Source: Hydrogenophaga crassostreae (GTDB taxonomy: Bacteria; Pseudomonadota; Gammaproteobacteria; Burkholderiales; Burkholderiaceae_C). From it: a DNA stretch of 64,000 nt. The translations under genes and the position numbers were made by a program. Positions within the stretch are counted from its first letter, which is position 1; every line of letters begins with the position of its first letter. The stretch lies in contig NZ_CP017476.1 of the NCBI RefSeq assembly GCF_001761385.1, positions 733,501-797,500 of the forward strand, read 5' to 3'. The notes beneath the pieces were generated by a model. It saw only the letters and a program-made list of their open reading frames with translations. It ran no database searches and was not told where the DNA came from. Below are positions 28,143-36,796 of this stretch, piece by piece.

Positions 28143-29260
28143 TCAGCCCCCAGGACGGGTTTTCGCACAGCTACGCGCGGGCCCGGGTGAAGTTCCTGGA
28201 AGCGACGGCCGCCGCTGGCCTGGCCATCCGCAGCTACAACCACCCCTTGCCAGGCATGGAGGGTGAAACCCTGGCCATGGATGTGGCGCTGGACGGGCCG
28301 GCGAACGCCGACAAATTGTTGATTGTGAGCAGTGCCTGTCACGGGGCCGAAGGTTTTTGTGGCTCGGGTGTGCAGGTGTTCGCGGCCCACGATGAAGCTT
28401 GGCGGCAACACGCGCACGAGGCTGGTGTGGCTGTGCTTTACATCCATGCGTTGAACCCCCACGGTTTTTCGCATCTGCGCCGGGTGACCCACGAAAACGT
28501 GGACATCAACCGCAATTTCCAGGATTTCAGCCAACCCTTGCCGCTCAATGAGGCCTACGGCGCCATTCATGGGCTGTTGTTGCCCGCCACCTGGCCACCC
28601 AGCGCCGAGAACGAGGCCTCGATACAGGCCTACATCGCTGAGCACGGGTTTACCCGGTTTCAAGCCGCCGTATCGCAGGGACAGCACGATTTCCCGGAAG
28701 GGCTCTTTTTTGGTGGCACCTCGCCAACCTGGAGCAATGTCACTCTGCGCCGGGTCTTGCAGGACCATGCCCAGGCAGCAAGCCACATCGCCTGGATCGA
28801 CCTGCACACGGGGCTTGGCCCCAGCGGGCTGGGCGAACGCATCTTCGCCTGCCGCGATGACGCCGCTGCCATGCAGCGGGCCAGCGCCTGGTGGAGTGCA
28901 GGCGGCAGCACGCCGGTCACGTCGATTTACGATGGCAGTTCCCAATCCGCCTTCATCACGGGGATGTTGATGAATGCCGCCTACGAAGAGTGTCCGCAAG
29001 CCGAGTACACCGGTATCGCCATGGAGTACGGCACTGTGCCGTTCTCCGGTGTGTTGCAAGCCCTGCGTGGTGACCATTGGCTGCACCTGCACCCGGATGC
29101 ACCGCCTGCATTGAAAGCCCGGATTCACCAAACCATGCGCGACGCGTTTTACGTGAACACCGACGAATGGCGCGCCCAGATCGTGGTGCAGGCGCGGCAA
29201 TCCATGTTCCAGGCCGTGGATGGTTTGGCACAGAGCAAGCTTGTCGCCGCCGAGCTCTGA
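28139..29260 (+). CDS. DUF2817 metallopeptidase of the M14 type
   Basis: 373 residues. The zinc site is visible as HGAEGFCGSG (HxxE) and, later, WIDLHTGLGPSG (His), the M14 carboxypeptidase pattern of the DUF2817 group, with a candidate catalytic Glu in AMEYGTVPF. No signal peptide is evident. Translational coupling to an amidohydrolase suggests both trim related amide or peptide substrates, perhaps those collected by the upstream binding protein; this is inference from gene order only. Confidence 0.8.
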   Translation: MISPQDGFSHSYARARVKFLEATAAAGLAIRSYNHPLPGMEGETLAMDVALDGPANADKLLIVSSACHGAEGFCGSGVQVFAAHDEAWRQHAHEAGVAVLYIHALNPHGFSHLRRVTHENVDINRNFQDFSQPLPLNEAYGAIHGLLLPATWPPSAENEASIQAYIAEHGFTRFQAAVSQGQHDFPEGLFFGGTSPTWSNVTLRRVLQDHAQAASHIAWIDLHTGLGPSGLGERIFACRDDAAAMQRASAWWSAGGSTPVTSIYDGSSQSAFITGMLMNAAYEECPQAEYTGIAMEYGTVPFSGVLQALRGDHWLHLHPDAPPALKARIHQTMRDAFYVNTDEWRAQIVVQARQSMFQAVDGLAQSKLVAAEL

Positions 29261-31408
29261 TCAGATCGTCAGCGGGTCCACATCCACCGCCCAGCGCACC
29301 AGGCCCTTGGCTTCGGGTGCGCTGCGGCAAGCGTGCAATACCGGCTGCCAGGCCGCCAGAAAGCGCTGCAACTCGCTTCGCGAGGCACATTCGACCAGCA
29401 TCTGCGCCCGCTCCACATTCGCCACCCGCTGGATGGAGAGCGGCACGGCGGGGTAGAGTGTGATCTCGTCTCGGTGTGGCAGGCCAGCCGCCTGATCGGC
29501 CGCGATGTTGAGAAACGCTTGCGCGGCGGCTTGGGTGCGCGCGTCGGCGCGCAGCAAGGCTTGCGAGCCATAGGGCGGCATGGCGGCCGATTCGCGCTCT
29601 TCGAGTTGCTCTGTGGCAAAGGCCGGGAAATCGTGGGTCCTGAGTGTGGCAAACAACGGGTGCTGCGGGTACCAGGTTTGAATCCACATTTCGCTGGCGC
29701 CGCCCTGGGTGCCCATGAAGGCCGCATCGCGTCCGGCCCGTCCGGCCGCCTGCATGAGCAGGGCAAACAGCCGCTCGGGCGCGCGGTAATCGCTGGCAAA
29801 CAGGGCCGAATCGGCGTTGAGCCCGGCCACCAGCGTGATGCGCCGGAAATCGTGGCCCTTGGCGATCATCTGCGTGCCCACGAGCACGTCCACCTCGCCG
29901 CTGTGCAGCGCAGCCAGTTGGGTTTCCAGGCTGCCTTTGAGCCGGGTGGTATCGGCGTCCATGCGGGCCACGCGGGGCGGTTCGCCGTCGGGCCGTTTGA
30001 CGCCAGCCAGCAACTGAGCGATCTGCTCTTCGAGTTGCTCGGTGCCGCGGCCCACGGGCGCGATGTCCAGGTTGCCGCAGTCGGGGCAGGCGCGGGGCAC
30101 GCGTTCGGTGAAGCCGCAATGGTGGCAGCGCAGCGTGCGGTCGAGTTTGTGGAACACGCGGTAGGCGCTGCAATGCGGGCAGCCGCTTTTCCAGCCGCAC
30201 TCGTGGCAGGCCAATACCGGCGCGTAGCCGCGCCGGTTCAGCAACACCAGGCATTGTTCACCGCGCTCAATGCGCTCGGCCATCGCGGCGAGCAAAGGCG
30301 GTGCGATCACGGCGCCTTTGGGCTGGTGGTTCATGTCCACCAGCCGCAGCCGGGGCAGGGCGCCGCCACCGATGCGCGCGGGCATGGCCAGGCGCAGGTA
30401 GCGGCCCTGGTCGGCGGCGTGCCAGCTTTCCAGCGATGGCGTGGCCGAACCGAGAATGATCAGGCAGCGCTGGCCCTGGCCAGCCAGTGCATCGCTTTCC
30501 AGCTTGGCGCGGTACACCGCCAGATCCCGGGCCGAATAGCGTGCGCCTTCCTGGCTCTTGTAGCTGGGGTCGTGTTCTTCGTCGACCACGATCAGGCGCA
30601 GCCCGGGCATGCTGGCGAAAATCGCCATGCGGGTGCCGAGCACGATGCGCGCGCCACCGGTGTGCGCGGCCAGCCAGCTGGCCAGCCGCTGGGCGGGTGT
30701 CATGCCGCTGTGCAGACACACCACGGCGCCGGCGCCGTACACCGGCTCGAAGCGCTCCCGAAAGCGCGCCTCCAGCTGCGGCGTGAGGTTGATCTCGGGC
30801 ACCATGACCAGCACCTGCGTGGTCACATTGCCCGGGGCCGTCGCGTCGAGTGCGCGGCGCGTGGCGCGCAGGTAAACCTCGGTCTTGCCGCTGCCGGTGG
30901 CGCCAAACAGCAGCACCGGCGCCTGGGCGGTCTCCAGCGCAGCGAGCGCCTGGGCTTGTTCTTCGCTCAGTTCATGGCCGGTATCGGCGGCATCGCTGGC
31001 AGGTGTGTCGCCGTCTGGCATCGCGGTGGCCAGCTTGGCGCGCTTCTTCATGCGCCTGGCCAGTTGCGCCGCATCGAGCTCGCGCAGTTGAGGCGGCAGG
31101 GCCGCCAAGGCCACCTCGCCCAGGCCGCGCTGGTAGTACTGGCTGGCGAAACGGATGAGTCTGAGCCAGCGGGCATTGAGCGGCGGCAATCCTTCCAGGG
31201 CGCCGATCACGTTTTTGGCCTTGGCTTCGTTGAGATCTTCGGGCGCAGCATTCGGGCAATCCCACACCACGCCCAACACCTCGCGCGTACCCAGGGGAAC
31301 GCGCACCAGTGTGCCCGGCGTGAGCAAGAACTCACTTCGGTAGCTCAGGGTGTGGCCCACGCCGCTGTGCGCCGGGGTCGCCACGATGACGCTGGGCCAG
31401 AAAACCAT
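29261..31408 (-). CDS. priA: Primosomal replication-restart helicase PriA
   Basis: 715 residues. Restarts stalled replication forks by unwinding DNA and loading the primosome. The Walker A GATGSGKTEVY and DEEH box VVDEEHDPSYKS are present. The zinc-binding insert has paired cysteines CHECGWKSGCPHC and CHHCGFTERVPRACPDCG. The C-terminal helicase motifs end with QAAGRAGRD. The start is ATG at 31408 (MVFWPSVIVATPAHSG), the usual PriA beginning. Convergent with the DUF2817 gene, with no gap between them. Confidence 0.96.
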   Translation of the reverse strand: MVFWPSVIVATPAHSGVGHTLSYRSEFLLTPGTLVRVPLGTREVLGVVWDCPNAAPEDLNEAKAKNVIGALEGLPPLNARWLRLIRFASQYYQRGLGEVALAALPPQLRELDAAQLARRMKKRAKLATAMPDGDTPASDAADTGHELSEEQAQALAALETAQAPVLLFGATGSGKTEVYLRATRRALDATAPGNVTTQVLVMVPEINLTPQLEARFRERFEPVYGAGAVVCLHSGMTPAQRLASWLAAHTGGARIVLGTRMAIFASMPGLRLIVVDEEHDPSYKSQEGARYSARDLAVYRAKLESDALAGQGQRCLIILGSATPSLESWHAADQGRYLRLAMPARIGGGALPRLRLVDMNHQPKGAVIAPPLLAAMAERIERGEQCLVLLNRRGYAPVLACHECGWKSGCPHCSAYRVFHKLDRTLRCHHCGFTERVPRACPDCGNLDIAPVGRGTEQLEEQIAQLLAGVKRPDGEPPRVARMDADTTRLKGSLETQLAALHSGEVDVLVGTQMIAKGHDFRRITLVAGLNADSALFASDYRAPERLFALLMQAAGRAGRDAAFMGTQGGASEMWIQTWYPQHPLFATLRTHDFPAFATEQLEERESAAMPPYGSQALLRADARTQAAAQAFLNIAADQAAGLPHRDEITLYPAVPLSIQRVANVERAQMLVECASRSELQRFLAAWQPVLHACRSAPEAKGLVRWAVDVDPLTI

Positions 31409-31797
31409 GGTTAGTGCTTTTTCCTCATTTCAACTGTTGAAGTCGTGCCTAAGTCGTTGATTTGCTTGCGCTTAACAGTCTATCCAGAGGATCTGTGGAT
31501 AACTTTGTTGATAGATTGCTTTGGCCCGCCGGGAAGCCTTGAAAATCAAGGCTTTGCTTAGAATGCCCACAAATCGGGCAAAAATCAAAGTTCAATGAAA
31601 TCAACAACTTAGCGCAGCGTTCCGATCTTGATAGGCGTCGAGCATGGTGTTGAACATTTTGATGCGCCGCAACACGGGATTTGTGTATAACTGATCCGTG
31701 TCAAGCGCTTTTTTCCGGTATTTCTGTGCTAAAGGCTTGGCAAGACCGGCTTGGGCGGCGAATCGGGGGGTTTAACCCCCCGTTCAGGCATGGATGC
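31409..31797. other. Gene-free stretch between hemE and priA
   Basis: No coding frame is credible here. It should hold the priA promoter. Notable contents are a perfect DnaA-box consensus in reverse orientation, TGTGGATAA at 31494-31502, a near match TGTGTATAA at 31682-31690, several GATC sites, and the hemE-side hairpin described separately. Confidence 0.6.
31764..31782 (-). terminator. Hairpin downstream of hemE
   Basis: Seven-base arms CGGGGGG and CCCCCCG around a TTTAA loop, 16 bases past the hemE stop in the direction of transcription. There is no run of T after it, so it may act as a weak or Rho-assisted terminator, or only protect the 3' end. Confidence 0.5.
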
Positions 31798-32892
31798 TTA
31801 CTTTTGAGTCCGAATGCGCCTGGAGTGGGTGTGCACAGCATCGACCAGGGCAGAAACGTGCTCTGGCGGCGTGAACTGGCTGATGCCGTGGCCGAGGTTG
31901 AAAATGTGGGTGGGGCCGGTGCCCTCGCCTTGGTGCGGCTTGCCAAAGCTCTCCAAAACAGAGGCCACTTCCGCGTCGATGCGCTCGGGTGGCGCAAACA
32001 ACACATTGGGGTCGATGTTGCCCTGCAATGCCTTGCTGTCGCCCACCAGTGCGCGCGCCTTGGTCAGGTTCACCGTCCAGTCCAGGCCCAGAGCGTTGCA
32101 GTCGACGTCCTTCATTTCGTCCAGCCACAGACCACCGCCCTTGGTGAACACGATACGGGGAATCTCCACGCCGTCCTTTTCGCGCTTGAGCTGGGCCAAC
32201 ACCCGCTTGGTGTACGCCAGGCTGAATTCCTGGAACTTGCCATCGGCCAACACGCCGCCCCAGCTGTCAAACACCATCACAGCCTGTGCGCCAGCGTCAA
32301 TCTGGGCGTTGAGGTACTCGGCAACCGAGTCGGCGTTGATCGCCAGAATCTGGTGCATGAGATCGGGGCGGCTGTACATCAGGCTCTTCACCGCGCGGTA
32401 ATCGTCTGACCCGCCGCCCTCGACCATGTAGCAAGCCAGCGTCCAGGGGCTGCCCGAGAAGCCGATCAGCGGCACCCGGCCATTGAGTGCCTTGCGAATC
32501 GAAGTGACCGCGTCAAACACATAACGCAGCTTCTCCATGTCGGGCACGGCCAGCGCAGCCACATCGGCCTCGGTGCGCACCGTCCGGGCAAACTTCGGCC
32601 CCTCGCCGATCTGGAACGACAGGCCCAGACCCATGGCGTCGGGCACGGTCAGGATGTCGGAAAACAAAATGGCCGCATCCAGCGCATAACGCTCCAGCGG
32701 CTGCAATGTCACTTCGGTGGCGTAGTCGGTGTTGGTCGCGAGACCCATGAACGAACCCGCCTTGGCACGCGTTTCGCGGTATTCCGGCAAGTATCGACCC
32801 GCCTGGCGCATCAGCCAGACAGGGGTGTACTCGGTGGATTGGCGCAAGCAAGCGCGCAGGAAGGTGTCGTTTTGCAGGGGGGCGAAGCTCAT
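31798..32892 (-). CDS. hemE: Uroporphyrinogen decarboxylase
   Basis: 364 residues, the usual family length. Converts uroporphyrinogen III to coproporphyrinogen III in heme synthesis. The substrate-binding N-terminal PVWLMRQAGRYLPEYRE and the conserved GFSGSPWTLACYMVEG and FDSWGGVL segments are all present. It precedes priA on the same strand, but 389 bases separate them, with a hairpin and probably a separate priA promoter. Confidence 0.96.
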   Translation of the reverse strand: MSFAPLQNDTFLRACLRQSTEYTPVWLMRQAGRYLPEYRETRAKAGSFMGLATNTDYATEVTLQPLERYALDAAILFSDILTVPDAMGLGLSFQIGEGPKFARTVRTEADVAALAVPDMEKLRYVFDAVTSIRKALNGRVPLIGFSGSPWTLACYMVEGGGSDDYRAVKSLMYSRPDLMHQILAINADSVAEYLNAQIDAGAQAVMVFDSWGGVLADGKFQEFSLAYTKRVLAQLKREKDGVEIPRIVFTKGGGLWLDEMKDVDCNALGLDWTVNLTKARALVGDSKALQGNIDPNVLFAPPERIDAEVASVLESFGKPHQGEGTGPTHIFNLGHGISQFTPPEHVSALVDAVHTHSRRIRTQK

Positions 32893-33011
32893 GGGGGTAT
32901 CCGGTACGGTGTCATCAAAGGTTGGCCGTGATTATCCCGCCTCATATGAGCCCGGGGTTTGCGCTGGCTCAGAAGCCGTGCTGAGGAGGTCAAGGACCGC
33001 GTACCGGTTGG

Positions 33012-33185
33012 GCAGCCTTGCCCCTGTTCCTGTACACGGACGATTTCTGGCGAGACTTCAACAGCTGTGACGCAGTGGGAGTCGTGTTCTTGCGAGAACC
33101 GAGGACAGAAGACTACGGCACGGTGGCGGTCTTTCAAGATATCCGCAAGAATCAGTGCGACTTGATGCAACCCGTTTCGTCATAG
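33012..33185 (+). pseudogene. Decayed VOC/glyoxalase-family fragment (C-terminal part)
   Basis: Reading from about 33012 to the stop at 33185 gives LFLYTDDFWRDF, FLREPRTEDYGTVAVFQD and a final CDLMQP. These match the last third of VOC proteins (TDDFWRDY, FxREPxxExYGTVAVF, WDLxQP). The N-terminal two thirds are missing: the frame is closed by a stop at 32982 and no start or ribosome site is near. Substitutions such as the run IRKNQCDLM in place of the usual LYGNLWDLI indicate decay. Confidence 0.6.
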
Positions 33186-33339
33186 ACTGCCCAGTGGGGC
33201 GGCCGCAGGCCAGCGAAACGCGCAGCGACTCCGGTGGTGGACAACGGTGGACGGTCGTCCCATTGTGCTTTGCTGCCGACCACCAACAGTTGGCTCTATT
33301 CAAACGTTGGTCGCTGTCAAGACGCCAGGAGAACTGATG

Positions 33340-33822
33340 ATGCCCAAAGAACCGAAGCCCATCGCGGTGGTTGCCGCCGACGTTCCTGTCCGCCGCAAGC
33401 CCTCCGCATATCCGGAGCCATTTGCATCGCAGATGGGCGGTCGAGCGAAGCGGCAGTTGGGGGATCTGTTCGGTTTGTCAAACTTCGGCGTGAACCTCAC
33501 GCACCTTGCGCCGGGCGCGGTTTCCTCACTGCGACACGCCCACACCAGACAAGACGAGTTCGTCTACATCTTGCAGGGCAACCCCACGCTTCAAACGGAT
33601 GAGGGCCGAACCGAGCTTGCGCCGGGGATGTGTTCGGGCTTCAAAGCCGGTACCGGGAACGGTCACCGCCTGGTCAATGAAACCGATGGGGTCGTGGTGT
33701 ACCTGGAGGTCGGAGATCGAACGGCCGACGATGCGGCGTCGTATCCGGACGAAGATCTCGAGGCGCGGCTGGTCGAGGGGCAGTGGAGGTTTTTCCACAA
33801 GAACGGTGTGCCGTATGGGTAG
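33340..33822 (+). CDS. Cupin-domain protein
   Basis: 160 residues with one beta-barrel cupin: LRHAHTRQDEFVYILQGNPTLQTDEG is motif 1 with two His and one Glu metal ligands, and GHRLVNETDGVVVYLEVGDR is motif 2 with its His. Such proteins bind a metal and a small sugar or amino-acid-like ligand; the function is unknown. AGGAGA ends seven bases before this ATG; an adjacent ATG at 33337 is also possible. Confidence 0.82.
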   Translation: MPKEPKPIAVVAADVPVRRKPSAYPEPFASQMGGRAKRQLGDLFGLSNFGVNLTHLAPGAVSSLRHAHTRQDEFVYILQGNPTLQTDEGRTELAPGMCSGFKAGTGNGHRLVNETDGVVVYLEVGDRTADDAASYPDEDLEARLVEGQWRFFHKNGVPYG

Positions 33823-33912
33823 CGTGCACGCCTGTCAGCGAGTGCGAACGGTTCCGTCGTTCATGCAGTGTCCGCTGTTGCGGGCCGCTCATTTCCACCG
33901 TTGGTGAAAACA

Positions 33913-34278
33913 ATGATTCGCAGCAACATGTTTGTACTCGCGGTCCGGAATCTCGTTGATTCTGCGAATTACTACGAATCGGTGCTGGGGTTCACCATTC
34001 GCGAGGTGGGCGATGGCGGTTGGCGGATGTTTGAGCGAGACGGTTGCCGGATGATGGTGGGGCATTGCCCCGATTCGATGCCAGTGCGGGACCTGGGCGA
34101 TCATTCGTATTTTGCCTACCTGATCGTGGACAGTGCAGACCGGTATTACGCCGAGATCGTTGAGCGCGGGGCGGAAGTGACGAAACCGGTCCGGAGTGAA
34201 CCCTGGGGAATGCGAGAATTTGGCATTCGAACCATTGACGGCCATCGAATCATGTTTGGTGAAAATCTTGATGGCTAA
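33913..34278 (+). CDS. VOC-family protein (glyoxalase/bleomycin resistance fold)
   Basis: 121 residues in one VOC module: NLVDSANYYESVLGFTIRE at the start, a Glu ligand in FGEN near the end, and YLIVDSADRYYAEIVERGAEV in the second beta-alpha unit. Metal-binding members include glyoxalase I, dioxygenases and resistance proteins. The short length and single domain leave the function open. The codons before the ATG lack a good ribosome site; an in-frame start 45 bases upstream is less likely by family alignment. Confidence 0.75.
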   Translation: MIRSNMFVLAVRNLVDSANYYESVLGFTIREVGDGGWRMFERDGCRMMVGHCPDSMPVRDLGDHSYFAYLIVDSADRYYAEIVERGAEVTKPVRSEPWGMREFGIRTIDGHRIMFGENLDG

Positions 34279-34320
34279 CGGGCAAGGTGTGAAGATCAGA
34301 ACACTTTTGCAAACGCAATT

Positions 34321-34362
34321 GAATTGCAGCATGAACCTGCGTTGAGGGTGAAGCTGCAATTC
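34321..34362. repeat. Perfect 10-bp inverted repeat between VOC and GFA genes
   Basis: GAATTGCAGC (34321-34330) and GCTGCAATTC (34353-34362) with a 22-base loop. It could form a hairpin in the transcript between two same-strand genes. No T-tract follows. Confidence 0.5.
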
Positions 34363-34408
34363 GCTTTGGATGCTGCAGTGCGCGCCTGTGGGCATCGTGG
34401 GGAACAGT

Positions 34409-34831
34409 ATGCCAATCACGGGTGGGTGTTTTTGTGGAGCCGTTCAGTACCAGATAAATGGTCGGTTGCGTGACGCGAAATCCTGTCATTGCTCTCGCTG
34501 CCGCAAGGCCTTTAACGCGCAAGCCTCGGCAACTGCTTTGGTGGATCCGGCTGAATTCAGATGGCTTTCAGGCGAGTCGTTGTTGTCAACCTATGTGGGC
34601 CTTCATGGTTATGGCCTGCAGTTTTGCAGCCTCTGCGGCTCCACGCTTTGCACGGTTTGTGAAGGCCAGGTTTTTCAGGTGTCGCTGGGCTGCGTCAATG
34701 GCAGTCCTGACATCGAAATTGCACAACACCTTTATGTTGGCTCCAAAGCAAGCTGGGAAGTCATTCCTGAAGGCGTGACCCAATACATTGAGGCTGCTGC
34801 GCCTGAAGCAGGTTGGCCCCACACCCGCTAG
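34409..34831 (+). CDS. GFA-family zinc protein
   Basis: 140 residues of the GFA/CENP-V superfamily (glutathione-dependent formaldehyde-activating enzyme-like). The zinc cysteines are in GGCFCGAVQY, SCHCSRCRKAF and FCSLCGSTL. Most family members have unproven activities, so formaldehyde metabolism should not be assumed. It follows the VOC gene by 130 bases; the neighbouring small genes suggest an accessory patch rather than a pathway operon. Confidence 0.82.
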   Translation: MPITGGCFCGAVQYQINGRLRDAKSCHCSRCRKAFNAQASATALVDPAEFRWLSGESLLSTYVGLHGYGLQFCSLCGSTLCTVCEGQVFQVSLGCVNGSPDIEIAQHLYVGSKASWEVIPEGVTQYIEAAAPEAGWPHTR

Positions 34832-34940
34832 CGGGGGGATGTGGGGTTCCAAACCCGGTGCCAGGCGTCGCCAATGCCCAGGTTTGTCGCGCTGTTGCAC
34901 GGTATCCATCCTGGCAAAGTCAGGGATCGGGTTCAAATCC

Positions 34941-34960
34941 CGTGCCGTGCCGTGCCGTGC
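34941..34960. repeat. Tandem CGTGC repeat, four copies
   Basis: Four exact copies of the pentamer CGTGC directly follow a T-loop-like sequence GGTTCAAATCC (34930-34940) that resembles the end of a tRNA gene. No intact tRNA can be folded around it because the D-arm is missing. Confidence 0.6.
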
Positions 34961-35060
34961 GCGGCGTGGCCGGTGGCCATACGGTTTGCGACCTTCTTGG
35001 CACTCAAGCCCAGGGGGTTGATGTCAAATCGGTTTTTGACGAACAGCGCTCATCAGCTTT

Positions 35061-35264
35061 ATGAACACCACTCTCATTTTCTGGGGCCTGCTGTTTGGCT
35101 CCATTGGCACCGGCTTCTTCGTTTACGGCAAGAAGCAAAGGGCCCCTGTACCGCTGCTTTGTGGCCTCGCGCTGATGGTGGTGCCTTATGCCATTTCCAG
35201 CGTGCCTGTGCTGCTCGCTGTGGGCGTCGCCTTGATCGCGCTGCCCTATTTTTTGAGGTACTGA
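35061..35264 (+). CDS. Small two-helix membrane protein
   Basis: 67 residues with two or three hydrophobic segments: LIFWGLLFGSIGTGFFVYG, then a short basic linker GKKQRAPVP, and LLCGLALMVVPYAISSVPVLLAVGVALIALPYF. Small proteins of exactly this layout are conserved across proteobacteria, some labelled amino acid transport protein without evidence. The function is unknown. A membrane location is clear from composition. Confidence 0.7.
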   Translation: MNTTLIFWGLLFGSIGTGFFVYGKKQRAPVPLLCGLALMVVPYAISSVPVLLAVGVALIALPYFLRY

Positions 35265-35274
35265 ACGCGCTCAA

Positions 35275-35640
35275 CCAGCCGCAGATCCCCTGTGCGGTCA
35301 ACCCGGCCTCCCCCCGGAGGCGCGCTGGCAGGCAGCGCCGCTGCTCTGCGTGGGTTGTCGAGCGCCAATATCCAGGTCACCCGTTTTTCAGCATCGGCTG
35401 GCGAGATGGCCACTCTGTTCTTGTCTCTCCAGTGGCGGGCATAGGGGCGGAGCCGGCGAGCACCGTGGTGGTGAGTCGCTTCTGGGCGTCTGCCTGGCAT
35501 TTGTACCCGATTGCAATGTCGTGCCAGGCGGGGCCGAAGGGGGCCATGCTGCTGAGGCTTTTGGCGCCGCTTTCGATATGGTCACAGGCGATCCGCTCGC
35601 CCCGTCTCATCTCGAGACTGTGTGGGCCTCGGTGCCCCAT
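35275..35640 (-). pseudogene. Frameshifted class I cytochrome c remnant
   Basis: One minus-strand frame reads GPAWHDIAIGYKCQADAQ and then LAGSAPMP, the GPA-x3-IA-x2-Y and Met-Pro pattern of soluble cytochrome c. The next frame continues the domain as ISPADAEKRVTWILALD, its usual C-terminal helix. The two are joined by a frameshift near 35445. The expected CxxCH heme site is lost: the matching place reads RIACDHIES, with Arg where the first Cys should be and an extra Asp before His. No intact start or signal peptide is seen. Confidence 0.65.
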
Positions 35641-35660
35641 GGGCTGCCGGGCCGGGCCGG

Positions 35661-36779
35661 TCAGCTGCAGCGCTGTGTTGACGGGGGCTGGCGCTGCAGC
35701 AGCATGGCGTCGCCGTAGCTGAAAAAGCGGTACCGGCTGGCCACCGCATGGCGGTACAAATCCATGACGCGCTCGTAGCCAGCGAAGGCGCTCACCAGCA
35801 TCATCAGCGTGGATTTGGGCAGGTGGAAATTGGTCACCAGCAGATCGACCACCTCGAATCGAAAGCCGGGTGTGATGAAAATGTTGGTGTCGCCCTGGGT
35901 TTCGCTGTTGCGGGCCCAGGTTTCCAGCGTGCGCACGGTGGTGGTCCCCACGGCCACGACACGCCCACCGCGCGCTTGGCAGGCGGCAATGGCTTGCACC
36001 GTTTCAGGCGGCATGGCGTAGCGCTCGTGGTGCATCACGTGTTCGCTGATCTGCTCGGTTTTCATGGGCGCAAAAGTGCCCGCGCCCACATGCAGCGTCA
36101 CGCTGGCGGTCTCGACCCCGCGCGCCTTGAGGGCGGCCAACACGCCTTCGTCGAAATGCAGCGAAGCGGTGGGTGCGGCCACCGCGCCGGGCACGCGGGC
36201 GAACACGGTCTGGTAGCGGCGCTCGTCATCGGCGTCGTCGGCGTGGGTGATGTAGGGCGGCAGGGGCACGTGGCCGTGTTGCGCCATCAGGTCGTAAGGC
36301 GTTTCAGTGCCCGGGCCTTGCAGGCGCAGGCGAAACAGCTGGCCTTGCGCATCGGGCCAGCGGCCCAGGAATGTGGCGTCAAAACCACCGCCTTTCAGGC
36401 CGCCCACCATGTGCAGCAAACCGCCGGGCTGGGGCTTTTTGCTGACCCGAATGTGGCCCACCACTTCGTTGGCGCTGCCGTCCAGGGCTTCGTGCGGCAG
36501 CAAAACGCGTTCGATCAGCAGCTCCAGCTTGCCGCCGGAGGCTTTTTCGCCAAACAGGCGGGCTTTGACCACTTGCGTGTCGTTGAACACCAGCAGATCG
36601 CCGGGGTTCAGCAGCGAGGGCAATTCGCGAAAGATGCGGTCCACCGGGGCTTCATCGCTGCGCCCGTCCAGCAGGCGGGAAGCGCTGCGCTCGGCGGCGG
36701 GGTGTTGAGCAATCAGCTCATCGGGGAGGGTGAAATCAAAATCGGCGACGGTGAAGTCGCGGGTGCGCTGAGGCTGCAT
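35661..36779 (-). CDS. queA: S-adenosylmethionine:tRNA ribosyltransferase-isomerase
   Basis: 372 residues. Transfers and isomerises the ribosyl group of SAM onto 7-aminomethyl-7-deazaguanine in tRNA, the penultimate step of queuosine synthesis. The start FTLPDELIAQHPAAERSASRLL, the NDTQVVKARLFG segment and the C-terminal TNFHLPKSTLMMLVSAFAG are all family hallmarks. tgt, which often follows queA, is not in the window. Its 3' end abuts the cytochrome remnant. Confidence 0.95.
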   Translation of the reverse strand: MQPQRTRDFTVADFDFTLPDELIAQHPAAERSASRLLDGRSDEAPVDRIFRELPSLLNPGDLLVFNDTQVVKARLFGEKASGGKLELLIERVLLPHEALDGSANEVVGHIRVSKKPQPGGLLHMVGGLKGGGFDATFLGRWPDAQGQLFRLRLQGPGTETPYDLMAQHGHVPLPPYITHADDADDERRYQTVFARVPGAVAAPTASLHFDEGVLAALKARGVETASVTLHVGAGTFAPMKTEQISEHVMHHERYAMPPETVQAIAACQARGGRVVAVGTTTVRTLETWARNSETQGDTNIFITPGFRFEVVDLLVTNFHLPKSTLMMLVSAFAGYERVMDLYRHAVASRYRFFSYGDAMLLQRQPPSTQRCS

Positions 36780-36796
36780 GCGTCTTGAGGGTTAGA

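Noticed and set aside
29333..31414. 693-codon open frame antisense to priA
   Set aside because: Same reason: PriA on the minus strand has all helicase and zinc motifs, and this frame has none.
31409..31797. Chromosomal replication origin
   Set aside because: Only two DnaA-like boxes, no AT-rich unwinding region, and no dnaA, dnaN, rpmH or parAB nearby. Kept only as a low-level observation about priA.
34261..34420. Possible integron attC site between small VOC and GFA genes
   Set aside because: A GGCTAAC sequence and a 10-bp inverted repeat recall attC, but the closing GTTRRRY core and correct spacing are missing, and no integron integrase is seen.
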